64,000 bases of DNA. Origin: Janibacter alkaliphilus. Its GTDB lineage: Bacteria > Actinomycetota > Actinomycetes > Actinomycetales > Dermatophilaceae. This document shows, in pieces, positions 25,903 to 34,993 of the stretch. Made by a program: the position numbers and the translations under genes. Position 1 is the stretch's first letter. Every line of letters begins with the position of its first letter. The DNA is taken from assembly GCF_013408565.1 (NCBI RefSeq), contig NZ_JACBZX010000001.1, positions 806,001 to 870,000 on the forward strand, in the 5' to 3' direction. Below the pieces are notes generated by a model. The model searched no databases. It was given only the letters and a program-made list of their open reading frames with translations, and was not told where the DNA came from.

Positions 25903-27518
25903 GCAGGGACCTGCTCGGCGAGGTCGCCGGCCGAGCCGTCCACGTTGCTCGAGCTGCCGGGCAGCGCCAGCTCCGCCGGGGCGTGCGCGGTGGCCGGCAG
26001 GCGGACCCCGTCGGCGCCCTCGGGGAGGAAGAACATGTCCTCGGTGACGTCCGCCGCGCGGAAGATCCGCACGTCCCGCACGTAGCTCTGCGGCATCGTC
26101 CACGGGGCACGGTCACCCGCCTTCGGGAAGGCACCGATGGCCCGCTGCACGTACCCCGCGGACAGGTCGAGGATCGGCTTGGCGGTCATCCCCTCCGGCG
26201 CCACCGGCATCGCCACCCCGTAGCCGTTGTCGCGCATGTGCCGCACCAGCCGCGCGACGTAGGTGCTCACCAGGTCGGCCCGCAGCGTCCACGAGGCGTT
26301 GACGTAGCCGACGGTCATCGACACGTTCGGGACGCCGCCGACCATCAGCCCGCGGTAGGCGAAGGTCGTGGCCAGCGGGGTGTGCTCGCCGTCGACGTCG
26401 AAGTCGATGCCGCCGAGCGCCTTGAGCCGCAGCCCGGTCGCGGTGACGACGACGTCGGCCTCGATCACCCGGCCGTCGGTGAGTCGGACCCCTTCGGGGA
26501 CGAAGCGGTCGATGTGCCCGGTGGCCATCTCGACGGCCCCGCTGCGGATGACCTCGAAGAGGTCGCCGCTGCGCACGGCGCACAGGCGCTGGTCCCACAC
26601 GTCGTACGGCGGGGTGAAGTGCTCGTCGATGGTCTCCTGCGGCAGCCGGCGACGCAGGTCGCCCATGACGATCTGCTTGGCGGCGGCCGGGCGCACCCGG
26701 GAGAGCTGGTAGAGGAAGCCCTGCATGATGAGGTTCTTCGCGCGGGCGATGGTGTGCACGACCTTCGCCGGCAGCACCCGGCGCAGGCCCTGGACCATCG
26801 CGTCGCGCTCCGGGACCGCGAAGACGTAGCTCGGGGTGCGCTGCAGCATCGTCACCTGCTCGGTGGTCTCGGCCAGCGCCGGGACGAGGCTGACCGCGGT
26901 CGCGCCGGAGCCGATGACGACGACCCGCTTGCCGTCGGTCTGCAGATCCTCCGGCCAGAACTGCGGGTGCACGATGTCGCCGCGGAAGTCCTCGCGCCCG
27001 GCGAAGCCCGCGTCGTGCGGCGCGTCGTAGTCGTAGTAGCCGCTGCCCAGGTGCAGGTAGCTCGTGGTCACCTGCCGACGGACCGGGCCGTCGTCGCCGG
27101 TCGTCTCGATCTCGACGGTCCAGCGCTGCTCCGGGGTGGACCAAGAGGCGGCGACCACCTGGCAGCCGTGGTGGGTGCGGCGGTCGATCCCGTACTGCCG
27201 GGAGGTCTCCCGGAGGTAGTCGAGGATCGAGGCCCCGTCGGCGATCGCCTGCTCCCCGGTCCACGGGCGGAAGGGGAAGGAGAGGGTGTACATGTCCGAG
27301 TCGGAGCGCACGCCCGGGTAGCGGAAGAGGTCCCAGGTGCCGCCGGTGGCCTCGCGACCCTCGAGGAGGGCGAGCTCGATGCCCGGGTTGTGCTCGAGGA
27401 TGCGGACCGCGGCACCGATGCCGGACAGGCCGGCGCCGACGACGAGCACGTCGACGTGCTCGGGCAGGTGCGCGGCGCCCTGGGCGGATCCGGTGGTCGA
27501 AGGGGTGGTCTGGGTCAT
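25899..27518 (-). CDS. flavin-containing (Baeyer-Villiger-type) monooxygenase
   Basis: 539-residue class B flavoprotein monooxygenase. The FAD motif is VVGAGLSGIGAAVRI (27-40), the class fingerprint is F178-R-G-D-I-V-H184-P-Q-F-W188-P, and the NADP motif is VVVIGSGATAVSL. It inserts oxygen into ketones (esters or lactones) or oxidises heteroatoms using NADPH and O2. It lies between an alpha/beta hydrolase (4-bp gap) and an SDR (4-bp overlap). The set alcohol dehydrogenase, BVMO and esterase is the standard ketone-degradation or MymA-type layout. Confidence 0.92.
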   Translation of the reverse strand: MTQTTPSTTGSAQGAAHLPEHVDVLVVGAGLSGIGAAVRILEHNPGIELALLEGREATGGTWDLFRYPGVRSDSDMYTLSFPFRPWTGEQAIADGASILDYLRETSRQYGIDRRTHHGCQVVAASWSTPEQRWTVEIETTGDDGPVRRQVTTSYLHLGSGYYDYDAPHDAGFAGREDFRGDIVHPQFWPEDLQTDGKRVVVIGSGATAVSLVPALAETTEQVTMLQRTPSYVFAVPERDAMVQGLRRVLPAKVVHTIARAKNLIMQGFLYQLSRVRPAAAKQIVMGDLRRRLPQETIDEHFTPPYDVWDQRLCAVRSGDLFEVIRSGAVEMATGHIDRFVPEGVRLTDGRVIEADVVVTATGLRLKALGGIDFDVDGEHTPLATTFAYRGLMVGGVPNVSMTVGYVNASWTLRADLVSTYVARLVRHMRDNGYGVAMPVAPEGMTAKPILDLSAGYVQRAIGAFPKAGDRAPWTMPQSYVRDVRIFRAADVTEDMFFLPEGADGVRLPATAHAPAELALPGSSSNVDGSAGDLAEQVPA

Positions 27519-27522
27519 CAGG

Positions 27523-28422
27523 TCAGCCTGCCGTCTCGGTGGTCGGGGTGGGCGTGCTCGGGGTGCTCTGGCCGGACGTCCCGGCGGCGGGCGCAGCCGG
27601 GCTCGTGCCGCCGACCGAGGTCTCGTCGCGGGCGAAGGTCTCCTCGGCCACCTCGACGATGAGCTCGGGGTGGTCGATCTGCGGGCAGTGCCCGCTGTCC
27701 ACGAGCGGGACGTGGGTGACCCCGGGCAGGCGCTTGCGGGCGGTCTCCGCCTCGCTCGGCAGCAGCAGCCGGTCGTGGTCGCCCCAGGCGATCGTCATGG
27801 GCACGCGGGGCCGGCCGCGGAAGCGAAGCGGGATGGCGCGCACGAAGTGCGGCCAGAAGCCCGGGGAGCGGCGCAGGTTGAGGGTGTCGCCGACCGCGTC
27901 CTCGGTGGTGATCTTCTCCGGGTAGCGGTAGAGGGCGCCCATGACGAGCTTGCGGCGGGCGGGGGTGCCGTTGAGCCAGCGGTGCAGCGCGGTCGGCAGG
28001 TGGCTGCCGATCTTCATGAAGAGCAGCTGCGGCCCGGTGACGAGCACGAGGTGGTGCGGCGGGAAGAAGCCGGCCGGGGAGAGCGCGGTGGCGGTGCGCA
28101 CGGTGCCGCGGGAGGCCAGCAGCAGGGCGAGGTAGCCGCCGAGCGAGTTGCCGACGACGTGCGGGCGGCGGATGCCGAGGTCGCGGAAGAGGCGCTCGAG
28201 CTGCTCGGCGGTGCTGCGCATCGACCACCCGTCCGGACGCTCCGGGGCGGGGCTGCGGCCGAAGCCGGGGAGGTCGACGACGACGACGTCGTGGCCCCGT
28301 TCGTGCAGCAGGCGGGGGACCTCGCCCCAGGCCTCGCGGCGGTGGCCGATGCCGTGGATCAGGACGACCGGCTCACCGGGCCCCTGCAGACGGTCGTGCG
28401 CGATGGTGCTCCTCATGCCCAC
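27523..28422 (-). CDS. alpha/beta hydrolase
   Basis: 299-residue serine hydrolase. The oxyanion loop is LIHGIGHRREAW, the nucleophile is Ser93 in GNSLGG, the acid is in AWGDHDRLL and the His in DSGHCPQIDHPE. A Thr/Ser/Pro-rich tail (GQSTPSTPTPTTETAG) follows. It is the first gene of the operon, upstream of the monooxygenase, so it may cleave the ester made by it. GTG 28422 or ATG 28416 are possible starts. No Shine-Dalgarno is visible, so the message may be leaderless. Confidence 0.85.
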   Translation of the reverse strand: MGMRSTIAHDRLQGPGEPVVLIHGIGHRREAWGEVPRLLHERGHDVVVVDLPGFGRSPAPERPDGWSMRSTAEQLERLFRDLGIRRPHVVGNSLGGYLALLLASRGTVRTATALSPAGFFPPHHLVLVTGPQLLFMKIGSHLPTALHRWLNGTPARRKLVMGALYRYPEKITTEDAVGDTLNLRRSPGFWPHFVRAIPLRFRGRPRVPMTIAWGDHDRLLLPSEAETARKRLPGVTHVPLVDSGHCPQIDHPELIVEVAEETFARDETSVGGTSPAAPAAGTSGQSTPSTPTPTTETAG

Positions 28423-28426
28423 CCAT

Positions 28427-28441
28427 GTTACTCACGAGTCA
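28427..28441 (-). promoter_or_regulatory. candidate TetR operator, site 2
   Basis: The minus-strand 15-mer TGACTCGTGAGTAAC is a near palindrome (ACTC-GTGAGT core) only five bases before the hydrolase start codon. It shares GAGTAAC and 11 of 15 bases with the site before the diiron oxygenase gene. It also lies in the divergent gap upstream of the secreted CHRD-like gene. Confidence 0.4.
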
Positions 28442-28540
28442 GGAAGATGCGACCCATCCGGTGCCGCGACTCCTCCGAAGCCCTGTCACCACCTGCTGGC
28501 AACGCTGCTGGCGGGTCGACCCGAGCATCGGAGGATTCTC

Positions 28541-29308
28541 ATGCGCACGATCGCACGCCGCACGCTCTCCGCCACCGCACTCATGGCTGGCGCCGGACTG
28601 GCCCTCACCCCGGGGGCTTCGGCCTCGACGGTGGACGAGGGTGTCATGACCGCCGACCTCACCCAGCTCAACGACTCCGGCGCCTCGGGCACCGCGTGGG
28701 TCTGGGCAGAGGGCGACGAGGTCAAGGTCAAGATCGAGACCCAGGGGCTGCTCGCCGACTCGCCGCACGCCCAGCACCTGCACGTCGGTGGCGACAGCGA
28801 GTGCCCGCCGGCCGACGAGGAGGGCGAGGGCCCCAACGGTGAGCTCCGCACCAGCGACGCCGCCGAGTACTACGGGGACATCGTCGCCAGCCTCACCACC
28901 GAGGGCGACTTCTCGCCGGACAGCGGGCTGGCCGTCGATCGCTTCCCGGTGGGTGACAGCTACACCTACGAGCGCACCATCACCGACGCCGACGTCGCTC
29001 AGGGGATCCGCGACGGCGAGGCGGTCATCGTCGTGCACGGCGTGGACCACAACGGGAACGGCAGCTACGACGGGCCTGCCTCGGACCTCGACCCGGAGCT
29101 GCCCGGCGAGGCCACCAACCCGGCCATGTGCGGCGAGGTCACCGACCAGATGGGCGCGATGCCCGAGGGCGGCGTCGACACCGGCATGGGCGGCACCCAG
29201 GACGGGAGCGACGGCATGGTCGCCGCTGCCGGCGCCACCGCGGTCCTGGCCGGGGCCGGCGGCCTGATGATGCTCGGCCGTCGCCGCGCCACCCAGGCGA
29301 GCCGCTGA
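28541..29308 (+). CDS. secreted CHRD-domain-like protein, possible sortase substrate
   Basis: 255 residues. There is a signal peptide (MRTIARRTLSATALMAGAG, cleavage near ASA at about 28). The beta-rich body is CHRD-like (HAQHLHVGGDSECPP, VVHGVDHNGNGSYDG). It closes with a single hydrophobic helix and RRR tail (AGGLMMLGRRRATQASR), as in surface-anchored proteins. No canonical LPXTG precedes the helix. A sortase gene follows two bases later, so anchoring by that enzyme through a non-standard signal is plausible. A GGAGG site precedes the ATG. The likely location is the cell envelope, role unknown. Confidence 0.75.
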   Translation: MRTIARRTLSATALMAGAGLALTPGASASTVDEGVMTADLTQLNDSGASGTAWVWAEGDEVKVKIETQGLLADSPHAQHLHVGGDSECPPADEEGEGPNGELRTSDAAEYYGDIVASLTTEGDFSPDSGLAVDRFPVGDSYTYERTITDADVAQGIRDGEAVIVVHGVDHNGNGSYDGPASDLDPELPGEATNPAMCGEVTDQMGAMPEGGVDTGMGGTQDGSDGMVAAAGATAVLAGAGGLMMLGRRRATQASR

Positions 29309-29310
29309 GC

Positions 29311-30054
29311 ATGAGCACACCGACGGGCCGCGGCCGGCGCACCATCGCGCTGGCCGCGGCCTGCGTCGCCGCGCTGGTGCTCGGCGCGGTCGCCCTCACC
29401 CTGGGCCTGCGTGGCGGGGACCCGCCACCGGAGGCTGGGGCGTCTGCGAGCTCCGAACGCTCGGCAAGCACCTCAGATATGAGCCCGGGCACGAGTGCCG
29501 GGGAGGAGCAGGATGGCCCGGGCGCCGAGCAGCCGACCCGCGCCGACACTCCGCCGCCCTCCGCCGAGGTGTCCTCGGGACCAGCGTCGACAGTGGTCCT
29601 GCCACGCTCCCGGCCCACCCGTCTGGAGGTTCCGGGTATCGGGGTCGACCAGCGCGTCTTCGACGTCGGGCAGCAGGCGAATGGCGAGCTCGAGGTCCCC
29701 GAGGGGGACCAGGTGGACGACGTCGGCTGGTATCGGCAGTCCCCCACGCCCGGCCAGCTCGGCCCCGCGGTGCTCCTGGGACACGTCGATGGCGAGAGCG
29801 GCCCGTCGGTCTTCTACCGCCTCGGCGAGCTGACCGACGGGGATGAGGTCACGGTCCGCCGCGAGGACGGTCGCGACGCCACCTTCGAGGTCTACGACGT
29901 GCAGCGCTACCCCAAGGACGAGTTCCCCACCGAGGCGGTGTACGGCAACACCGAGGAGCCCGAGCTGCGGTTGATCACGTGCAGCGGGGACTTCGACTCC
30001 GAGACCGGGCACTACCTGGACAACACGGTCGTCTCGGCGCGCTTGGTCGGCTGA
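29311..30054 (+). CDS. sortase (class F-like)
   Basis: 247-residue membrane-anchored transpeptidase. There is one N-terminal helix (about 10-33), an extracellular Ser/Pro/Glu-rich stalk (38-97), then the sortase barrel with catalytic His158 (LLGHVDG), Cys224 (LITCSG) and Arg244 near the C-terminus. The short form with Cys close to the end fits actinobacterial class F enzymes. It starts two bases after the CHRD-like gene, forming an enzyme-substrate pair. A family B palindrome follows downstream. Confidence 0.87.
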   Translation: MSTPTGRGRRTIALAAACVAALVLGAVALTLGLRGGDPPPEAGASASSERSASTSDMSPGTSAGEEQDGPGAEQPTRADTPPPSAEVSSGPASTVVLPRSRPTRLEVPGIGVDQRVFDVGQQANGELEVPEGDQVDDVGWYRQSPTPGQLGPAVLLGHVDGESGPSVFYRLGELTDGDEVTVRREDGRDATFEVYDVQRYPKDEFPTEAVYGNTEEPELRLITCSGDFDSETGHYLDNTVVSARLVG

Positions 30055-30091
30055 CGCTCTCTCCCCTTCCGCACCTCCCCTACGACACGAG

Positions 30092-30137
30092 CTACCACGC
30101 AGTAAGTGCTGTGATCGCGACACGTACTGCGTGGTAG
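30092..30137. repeat. family B palindromic element, copy 2
   Basis: 46-bp palindrome with left arm CTACCACGCAGTAAGTG identical to copy 1 and right arm differing by one base. The centre CTGTGATCGCGA has the same orientation as copy 1. It lies between the convergent sortase and cupin genes, where it could terminate both. Confidence 0.9.
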
Positions 30138-30195
30138 CCGGGTCGTCAGGTGGGCGCGTCGAGGCAACGCCCGGGGTGGGTCGGTCCTCGGTGGG

Positions 30196-30624
30196 TCAGT
30201 CCTCGGTGGGGTCGGCGTCCTGGTCGGCCTTGGTCGGGTGCACCCGGCCGTGGACGTGCTCCGGCGGCCCGTAGAGGCTGTAGACCTTGAGGTCGACGTC
30301 GCCGATGTTCGTGACGTTGTGCCACGACCCGGCCGGCACCATTATGATGTCGTCGTCGCCGACCTCGCGGTCGAAGGAGAGGTCGTCCTCGGCCGGGCCC
30401 ATCTGCACCCGGCCGCGACCCTCCTCGACACGGATGAACTGGTCGTGGTCCTCATGCACCTCGAGCCCGATGTCGTCCCCGGGCTTGATCGCCATGACGG
30501 TCAGCTGGAGGTTCTTCCCGGTCCAGATGGTGGTCCGGTAGTTGGTGTTCTCGAGGGTCTTGGCCTCGATGTCGACGACGAAGGGGTTCGGCCCGGCGTC
30601 GACGGGTTCGGACGAGACGGTCAT
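30196..30624 (-). CDS. cupin-domain protein
   Basis: 142-residue single-domain cupin. Motif 1 is GLEVHEDHDQFIRVEEGRGRV (metal-type HxDxDQ variant of the usual HxH) and motif 2 is MVPAGSWHNVTNIG. Such proteins bind a metal and act as isomerases, dioxygenases or sensors; the target is unknown. It lies downstream of the ahpF gene on the same strand with a 116-bp gap, so a link to peroxide stress is possible but weak. Confidence 0.82.
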   Translation of the reverse strand: MTVSSEPVDAGPNPFVVDIEAKTLENTNYRTTIWTGKNLQLTVMAIKPGDDIGLEVHEDHDQFIRVEEGRGRVQMGPAEDDLSFDREVGDDDIIMVPAGSWHNVTNIGDVDLKVYSLYGPPEHVHGRVHPTKADQDADPTED

Positions 30625-30740
30625 GGTGTCCTCCTCGGATCTCGGGTGATGCTTCAGTGTGTCGCTGTCGGCGGCGCCCGGCCAGGGCCGGTGCGCCCGT
30701 GCAGGTCAGGCGCCCCGGGCTCAGGCCCGGCTGGCGACGC

Positions 30741-32420
30741 TCAGGCTCGGGCCAGGTCCGGCACGTCGATCTGATCGCCGGCCTCGACCGGGCCGTCGGC
30801 CACCTTCGTCGCGGCGATGGTGGCCTCGTCGCCGGCCGGAGCGGCGCTGCGGATGAGGTGGTCGAAGGCGCCGAGGGCGGCGGTGGACCCGGCACCCAGG
30901 GCCACGACGATCTGCTTGTACGGGGTGACGGTCGCGTCGCCCGCGGCGAAGACGCCGGGGACGCTCGTGGCGCCCTGCTCGTCGATGACGATCTCGCCGC
31001 GCTCGGTGAGCTCGACCGGCCCGTCGGCCAGCCACTCGGTGCTCGGCAGCAGGCCGATCTGGACGAAGACACCGTCCAGCTCGGTGGTCTCGGCCGGGCC
31101 ACCGTCGCGCGGCTCGTGCACGAGGCCGGTCACGGTGGAACCGTCGCCGGCCACCTCGGTGGTGCGTCGCCCGAGGCGCACGTCGACGTTCGGCAGGCTG
31201 CGCAGGGTGCGCTGCAGCACCTCGTCGGCACGCAGCTCGTCGAGGTACTCGACGACGGTGACGTGGCCGACGACGCCGGCGAGGTCGATGGCCGCCTCCA
31301 CGCCGGAGTTGCCGCCGCCGACGACCGCGACCCGCTTGCCCTTGAAGAGGGGCCCGTCGCAGTGCGGGCAGAAGGTGACGCCCTTGTTGCGGTACTCCTC
31401 CTCGCCGGGCACGCCCATGGTGCGCCACCGGGCGCCGGTGGCCAGGACGAGCGAGCGGCCGCGCAGGGTGGCCCCGGAGGCGAGGTCGACGCGCACCAGG
31501 CCGTCGTCACCGGCCGGGGTGAGCCCGGCGGCCCGCTGGCCCTTGACGACGTCGATGTCGTAGTCGTGGACGTGCCGCTCCAGGTCGGCGGCCAGGGTGG
31601 GGCCGTCGGTGCCGGGCACGGAGACGAGGTTCTCGATGGACATCGTGTCGTTGACCTGGCCGCCGAGGCGGTCGGCGACCAGCCCGGTGCGGATCCCCTT
31701 GCGGGCGGCGTAGATCGCCGCGGAGACCCCGGCCGGGCCGCCACCGAGGACGAGCACCTCGTAGGGCTCGCGCTCGGAGATCGCGGCGGCCGCCTGCTCG
31801 GCGCCGGTGCCGCCGGTGAGCTCGTCGAGCTTCGCGACGATCTCGGCCAGCTCCATCCGGCCGGAGCCGAAGGGCTCGCCGTCCAGCGTCATCGTCGGCA
31901 CGGCCATGACCTGCTGCCGGTCGATCTCGTCCTGGAAGAGCGAGCCCTCGACGGCGGTGTGCCGGATCCGCGGGTTGAGCACGCTGAGCGCGTTCATCGC
32001 CTGCACCACGGTCGGGCAGTTCTGGCAGCTCAGCGACATGTACGTGACGATCTCGTGCTCGCCCTCGATCGCCCGGGCGGCGGCCATGGTCGCCTCGTCC
32101 TCCTTGACCGGGTGTCCGCCGACCTGCAGCAGCGCCAGCACCAGCGAGGTGAACTCGTGGCCCAGCGGGATGCCCGCGAAGGAGACGGCGACGTCGCTGC
32201 CGGTGCGGGCGACGGCGAAGGAGGGGGCCCGCTCGGCGCGCTCGTCACCCTCGGCCTCCCGGTGGGTGACCTGGGCGGACATGCCGGCGATCTCGGTGAG
32301 CAGCTCGCGCAGCTCGGTGGACTTCGGACGCTCGTCGTAGGTGGCGACGAGCTCGATCGGCTCGACGACCTTCTCCAGGTAGGCGGCGAGCTGGGTGGCG
32401 AGGGTGGTGTCGAGAGCCAT
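30741..32420 (-). CDS. ahpF: alkyl hydroperoxide reductase subunit F
   Basis: 559-residue flavoprotein that reduces AhpC with NAD(P)H. The N-terminal double-thioredoxin domain has C132-Q-N-C135. The C-terminal thioredoxin-reductase-like part has the FAD loop VLVLGGGPAGVSAAIYAARKG, the redox centre C351-P-H-C354, and the NADH loop VAVVGGGNSGVEAAIDLAG. The start MALDTTLATQLAAYLEKVVEP matches the family N-terminus. It is transcribed after ahpC, with a 167-bp spacer that holds a large stem-loop. Together the two form the main peroxide scavenging pair. Confidence 0.95.
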   Translation of the reverse strand: MALDTTLATQLAAYLEKVVEPIELVATYDERPKSTELRELLTEIAGMSAQVTHREAEGDERAERAPSFAVARTGSDVAVSFAGIPLGHEFTSLVLALLQVGGHPVKEDEATMAAARAIEGEHEIVTYMSLSCQNCPTVVQAMNALSVLNPRIRHTAVEGSLFQDEIDRQQVMAVPTMTLDGEPFGSGRMELAEIVAKLDELTGGTGAEQAAAAISEREPYEVLVLGGGPAGVSAAIYAARKGIRTGLVADRLGGQVNDTMSIENLVSVPGTDGPTLAADLERHVHDYDIDVVKGQRAAGLTPAGDDGLVRVDLASGATLRGRSLVLATGARWRTMGVPGEEEYRNKGVTFCPHCDGPLFKGKRVAVVGGGNSGVEAAIDLAGVVGHVTVVEYLDELRADEVLQRTLRSLPNVDVRLGRRTTEVAGDGSTVTGLVHEPRDGGPAETTELDGVFVQIGLLPSTEWLADGPVELTERGEIVIDEQGATSVPGVFAAGDATVTPYKQIVVALGAGSTAALGAFDHLIRSAAPAGDEATIAATKVADGPVEAGDQIDVPDLARA

Positions 32421-32493
32421 GACGATCAGTCCTTCACGGGCGGTGGGTGGCGCGGCGAGGTGTCGCCCCTGGCAGCGCGGGGCGGCAAGGGGA

Positions 32494-32543
32494 CCGGCCC
32501 CCGTCGTCGACCGGGGCAGGGGGATGGTGACGACGGGGGCCGG
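32494..32543 (-). promoter_or_regulatory. 15-bp stem-loop between ahpC and ahpF
   Basis: CCGGCCCCCGTCGTC (32494-32508) is perfectly complementary to the segment 32529-32543, with a 20-base loop. No T-run follows. Placed in the ahpC-ahpF spacer, it could act as a partial terminator or 3' stabiliser that keeps ahpC message far above ahpF message. Confidence 0.6.
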
Positions 32544-32587
32544 CCGGTGGGGTCCGTCGCGGCGTGGCGACGGAGGGTGCGGGTGGC

Positions 32588-33151
32588 TCAGATCTTGCCG
32601 ACGAGGTCCAGGCTCGGGGCGAGCGTGTCCTCGCCCTCCTCCCACTTCGCCGGGCAGACCTCGCCCGGGTTGTTGCGCACGTACTGGGCGGCCTTGACCT
32701 TGCGGACGAGCTCGCTGGCGTTGCGGCCGATGCCCTCGGCGGTGACCTCGGCGAACTGGACGATGCCGTCCGGGTCGACGAGGAAGGTGCCGCGGTTGGC
32801 CAGGCCCTCGTCCTCGCGGAGGATCTCGAAGCCGCGGGAGATCCGGCCGGTCGGGTCGCCGAGCATCGGGTAGCCGATCTTGCCGATGGTCTCGGAGGTC
32901 TCGTGCCACGCCTTGTGGGTGAAGTGGGTGTCGGTGGAGACGCCGAAGACCTCGACGCCCAGGCCCTTGAGCTCCTCGTAGTGGTCGGCCAGGTCGCCGA
33001 GCTCGGTCGGGCAGACGAAGGTGAAGTCGGCCGGGTAGAAGAAGAAGATCGCCCACTTGCCGGCGATGTCGTCCTGCGAGAATTCCTTGAACTCGCCGCC
33101 GACGTAGCCGGTGGCCGAGAAGGGCTGGATCTGGGTGTTGATCAGGGACAT
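32588..33151 (-). CDS. ahpC: alkyl hydroperoxide reductase subunit C (peroxiredoxin)
   Basis: 187-residue typical 2-Cys peroxiredoxin. The peroxidatic Cys47 is in [13 protein letters not shown], the resolving Cys166 in GEVCPAKW. It reduces H2O2 and organic peroxides and is recycled by AhpF encoded downstream. It is the AhpF-dependent enterobacterial-type AhpC rather than the mycobacterial AhpD-dependent type, which fits the adjacent ahpF. A good promoter and palindrome lie about 110 bp upstream of the ATG. Confidence 0.96.
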   Translation of the reverse strand: MSLINTQIQPFSATGYVGGEFKEFSQDDIAGKWAIFFFYPADFTFVCPTELGDLADHYEELKGLGVEVFGVSTDTHFTHKAWHETSETIGKIGYPMLGDPTGRISRGFEILREDEGLANRGTFLVDPDGIVQFAEVTAEGIGRNASELVRKVKAAQYVRNNPGEVCPAKWEEGEDTLAPSLDLVGKI

Positions 33152-33261
33152 GCGCGTGCTCCTGTCGCATCGAGGTCGGTCGTCGTTCCGGTCGACGTGC
33201 ACGGCGTCGGCGAGATGCCGGGCTGGTGCGCACGGAGCGCCGCACCGGTGGGGCGCTTCCT

Positions 33262-33302
33262 TGGAACGGTTCCAGATTAGTCGGTGGAGGTGGGCGATGC
33301 AA
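33262..33302 (-). promoter_or_regulatory. ahpC promoter with overlapping palindrome
   Basis: On the minus strand TTGCAT (33302-33297), a 17-base spacer and TAATCT (33279-33274) form a convincing housekeeping-sigma promoter. The 13-bp palindrome TGGAAC-C-GTTCCA (33262-33274) overlaps the end of the -10 box and the start point, the classic place for a repressor. The regulator is not in the window. Confidence 0.55.
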
Positions 33303-33392
33303 GCCGGCGCGTGTCGACGCCGGATCCACCAACGTCGTTGCTGCTCAACCCCCTTCGTCATCACACGGGACCGGTCCGGACAGGCCGCAGGC

Positions 33393-34925
33393 TCAGGCCT
33401 CGTGGGTGACCCGCCCCCCGACGAGGGTGCTGACCACCCGCGCGCCGCGCAGGCGCGCAGCGGCGTCGGCCGAGGCCGCCGGGTCGAGCACGTCGACGTC
33501 GAGGAAGGGGTCCTCGGCCAGCAGCGCCAGGTCGCCGCGCTCGCCGACCCGCAGCCAGCCGCCGTCGGTGGAGGCGGCCAGGGCATGGTTCGGCGAGAGC
33601 GCCTGGTCGGGCATCCATGGCGGCCGCTCGTCGCCGCTGCGGTGCACCGCCGCGGCCATCGTCTCCCAGGGGTCGAGCCGGGCGACCGGGGCGTCCGAGC
33701 CCATCCGCAGCTCCACCCCGGCGTCGCGCATCGAGGCGAAGGCGAAGCAGCGGTCCAGCCGGTCCGGCCAGAGCGCCTCCATGATGTCCCGGTCGTCGAG
33801 CAGGTGCGCCGGCTGCACGCTGGCGGCGACCCCGAGCGCGGCCATCCGCGGCAGGTCCTCCATCCGCACCAGCTGGGCGTGCTCGATGGTGCCGCTGGCG
33901 CCGGAGGCGGCGTAGGCGTGCAGCGCCTCGCTGAGCGCCGCGTCGCCGATGGCGTGCACCGCCGCGGACAGCCCGCCGCCGGCCGCGCGGCGCAGCAGCG
34001 AGGTGAGCTGCTCCAGCGGCACGTTGACCTTGCCGAAGGGCTTGGGCAGCACGTCGTCGGTGACGAAGGGCTCGCAGCAGAAGGCGGTCCGGGTGTTCAA
34101 GGAGCCGTCGCTGATGATCTTCAGCGGGCCCATCGTCACCAGCCCGGACTCGTCGAGGACGTCGCCGCTGGCCAGGCCGTCGTCGAGCACCTCGTCGAGG
34201 GTCGGCGGGTAGGTCGCCGGGCGGATCCGCAGCTGGTCGAAGCCGGCCGCCACCCAGCGCGGCCACTCCCGCCACGGCCGGCCGCCGTACTCGAGGTCGA
34301 CGAAGCCGACCACACCGCGGCTGGCCGCACGGCGCAGCACGACGTCGGTGCTGTCCCGGATCGCCCGCTGGTTCTGCGGCAGCTCGCCGAGCCGGGACCA
34401 CATGCCGAACCACTCGTCCTCGTCGACGTGCCCGGGGCGCACCGGCTCGCCGAGCGCGCGGTAGGCGGCGGTGCTCAGCCAGCCGCCGTGGCAGTCGCCG
34501 CTGATGAGCACCACCGGCCGGTCGCCGCAGACCGCGTCCAGCTCGGCGGTCGACGGCAGCCGGGACCAGCCGGCCAGCCGCCAGCCGTACCCCTCCAGCA
34601 GGGTGCCCTCGTCCTCCGGGTCGAAGGGAGCGGTCGCCAGGTGGGTGGCGATGCGGGAGACGACCTCCTCCGGCCCCTCGGTGCCGGTGACGTCGACCCG
34701 TCGCTCGACCGCGGCCCACTGGCCCATGTGCACGTGCTGGTCCCACAGGCCCGGCACCACCCAGGTGCCGCTCGCGTCGAGGACCTCGGCCCCCTTCGTC
34801 CGCAGCCGCTCGCCGCGCTCGACGACGTAGCCGTCCCGCAGCCGCAGGTCCACCGGACCGAGGCCGAGCGCGCCGGCCGGGCGGGCACCGCGGACGAGCA
34901 GGTGCGCGGGGATCTCGACGGTCAT
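33393..34925 (-). CDS. amidohydrolase, YtcJ-like (Amidohydro_3)
   Basis: 510-residue metal-dependent hydrolase with a composite urease-like barrel. The metal-binding motif is H64-V-H66 in [12 protein letters not shown]. Further segments are [38 protein letters not shown] and [13 protein letters not shown], all as in YtcJ/ExeA-type enzymes. The chosen ATG at 34925 fits the short conserved N-terminal beta-sandwich. It is a leftward single gene upstream of ahpC, and the natural amide or ester substrate is unknown. Confidence 0.87.
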   Translation of the reverse strand: MTVEIPAHLLVRGARPAGALGLGPVDLRLRDGYVVERGERLRTKGAEVLDASGTWVVPGLWDQHVHMGQWAAVERRVDVTGTEGPEEVVSRIATHLATAPFDPEDEGTLLEGYGWRLAGWSRLPSTAELDAVCGDRPVVLISGDCHGGWLSTAAYRALGEPVRPGHVDEDEWFGMWSRLGELPQNQRAIRDSTDVVLRRAASRGVVGFVDLEYGGRPWREWPRWVAAGFDQLRIRPATYPPTLDEVLDDGLASGDVLDESGLVTMGPLKIISDGSLNTRTAFCCEPFVTDDVLPKPFGKVNVPLEQLTSLLRRAAGGGLSAAVHAIGDAALSEALHAYAASGASGTIEHAQLVRMEDLPRMAALGVAASVQPAHLLDDRDIMEALWPDRLDRCFAFASMRDAGVELRMGSDAPVARLDPWETMAAAVHRSGDERPPWMPDQALSPNHALAASTDGGWLRVGERGDLALLAEDPFLDVDVLDPAASADAAARLRGARVVSTLVGGRVTHEA

Positions 34926-34993
34926 GAGCCGCACGATAGCCACGGGTCGGGGCGGGTCCGTGCAGCGGTTGGCTCACCTGGTTCACTGGCCGC

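Noticed and set aside
32421..32587. Riboswitch in the ahpC-ahpF spacer
   Set aside because: Only one strong stem is seen and no known aptamer consensus; an attenuator or stabiliser is simpler.
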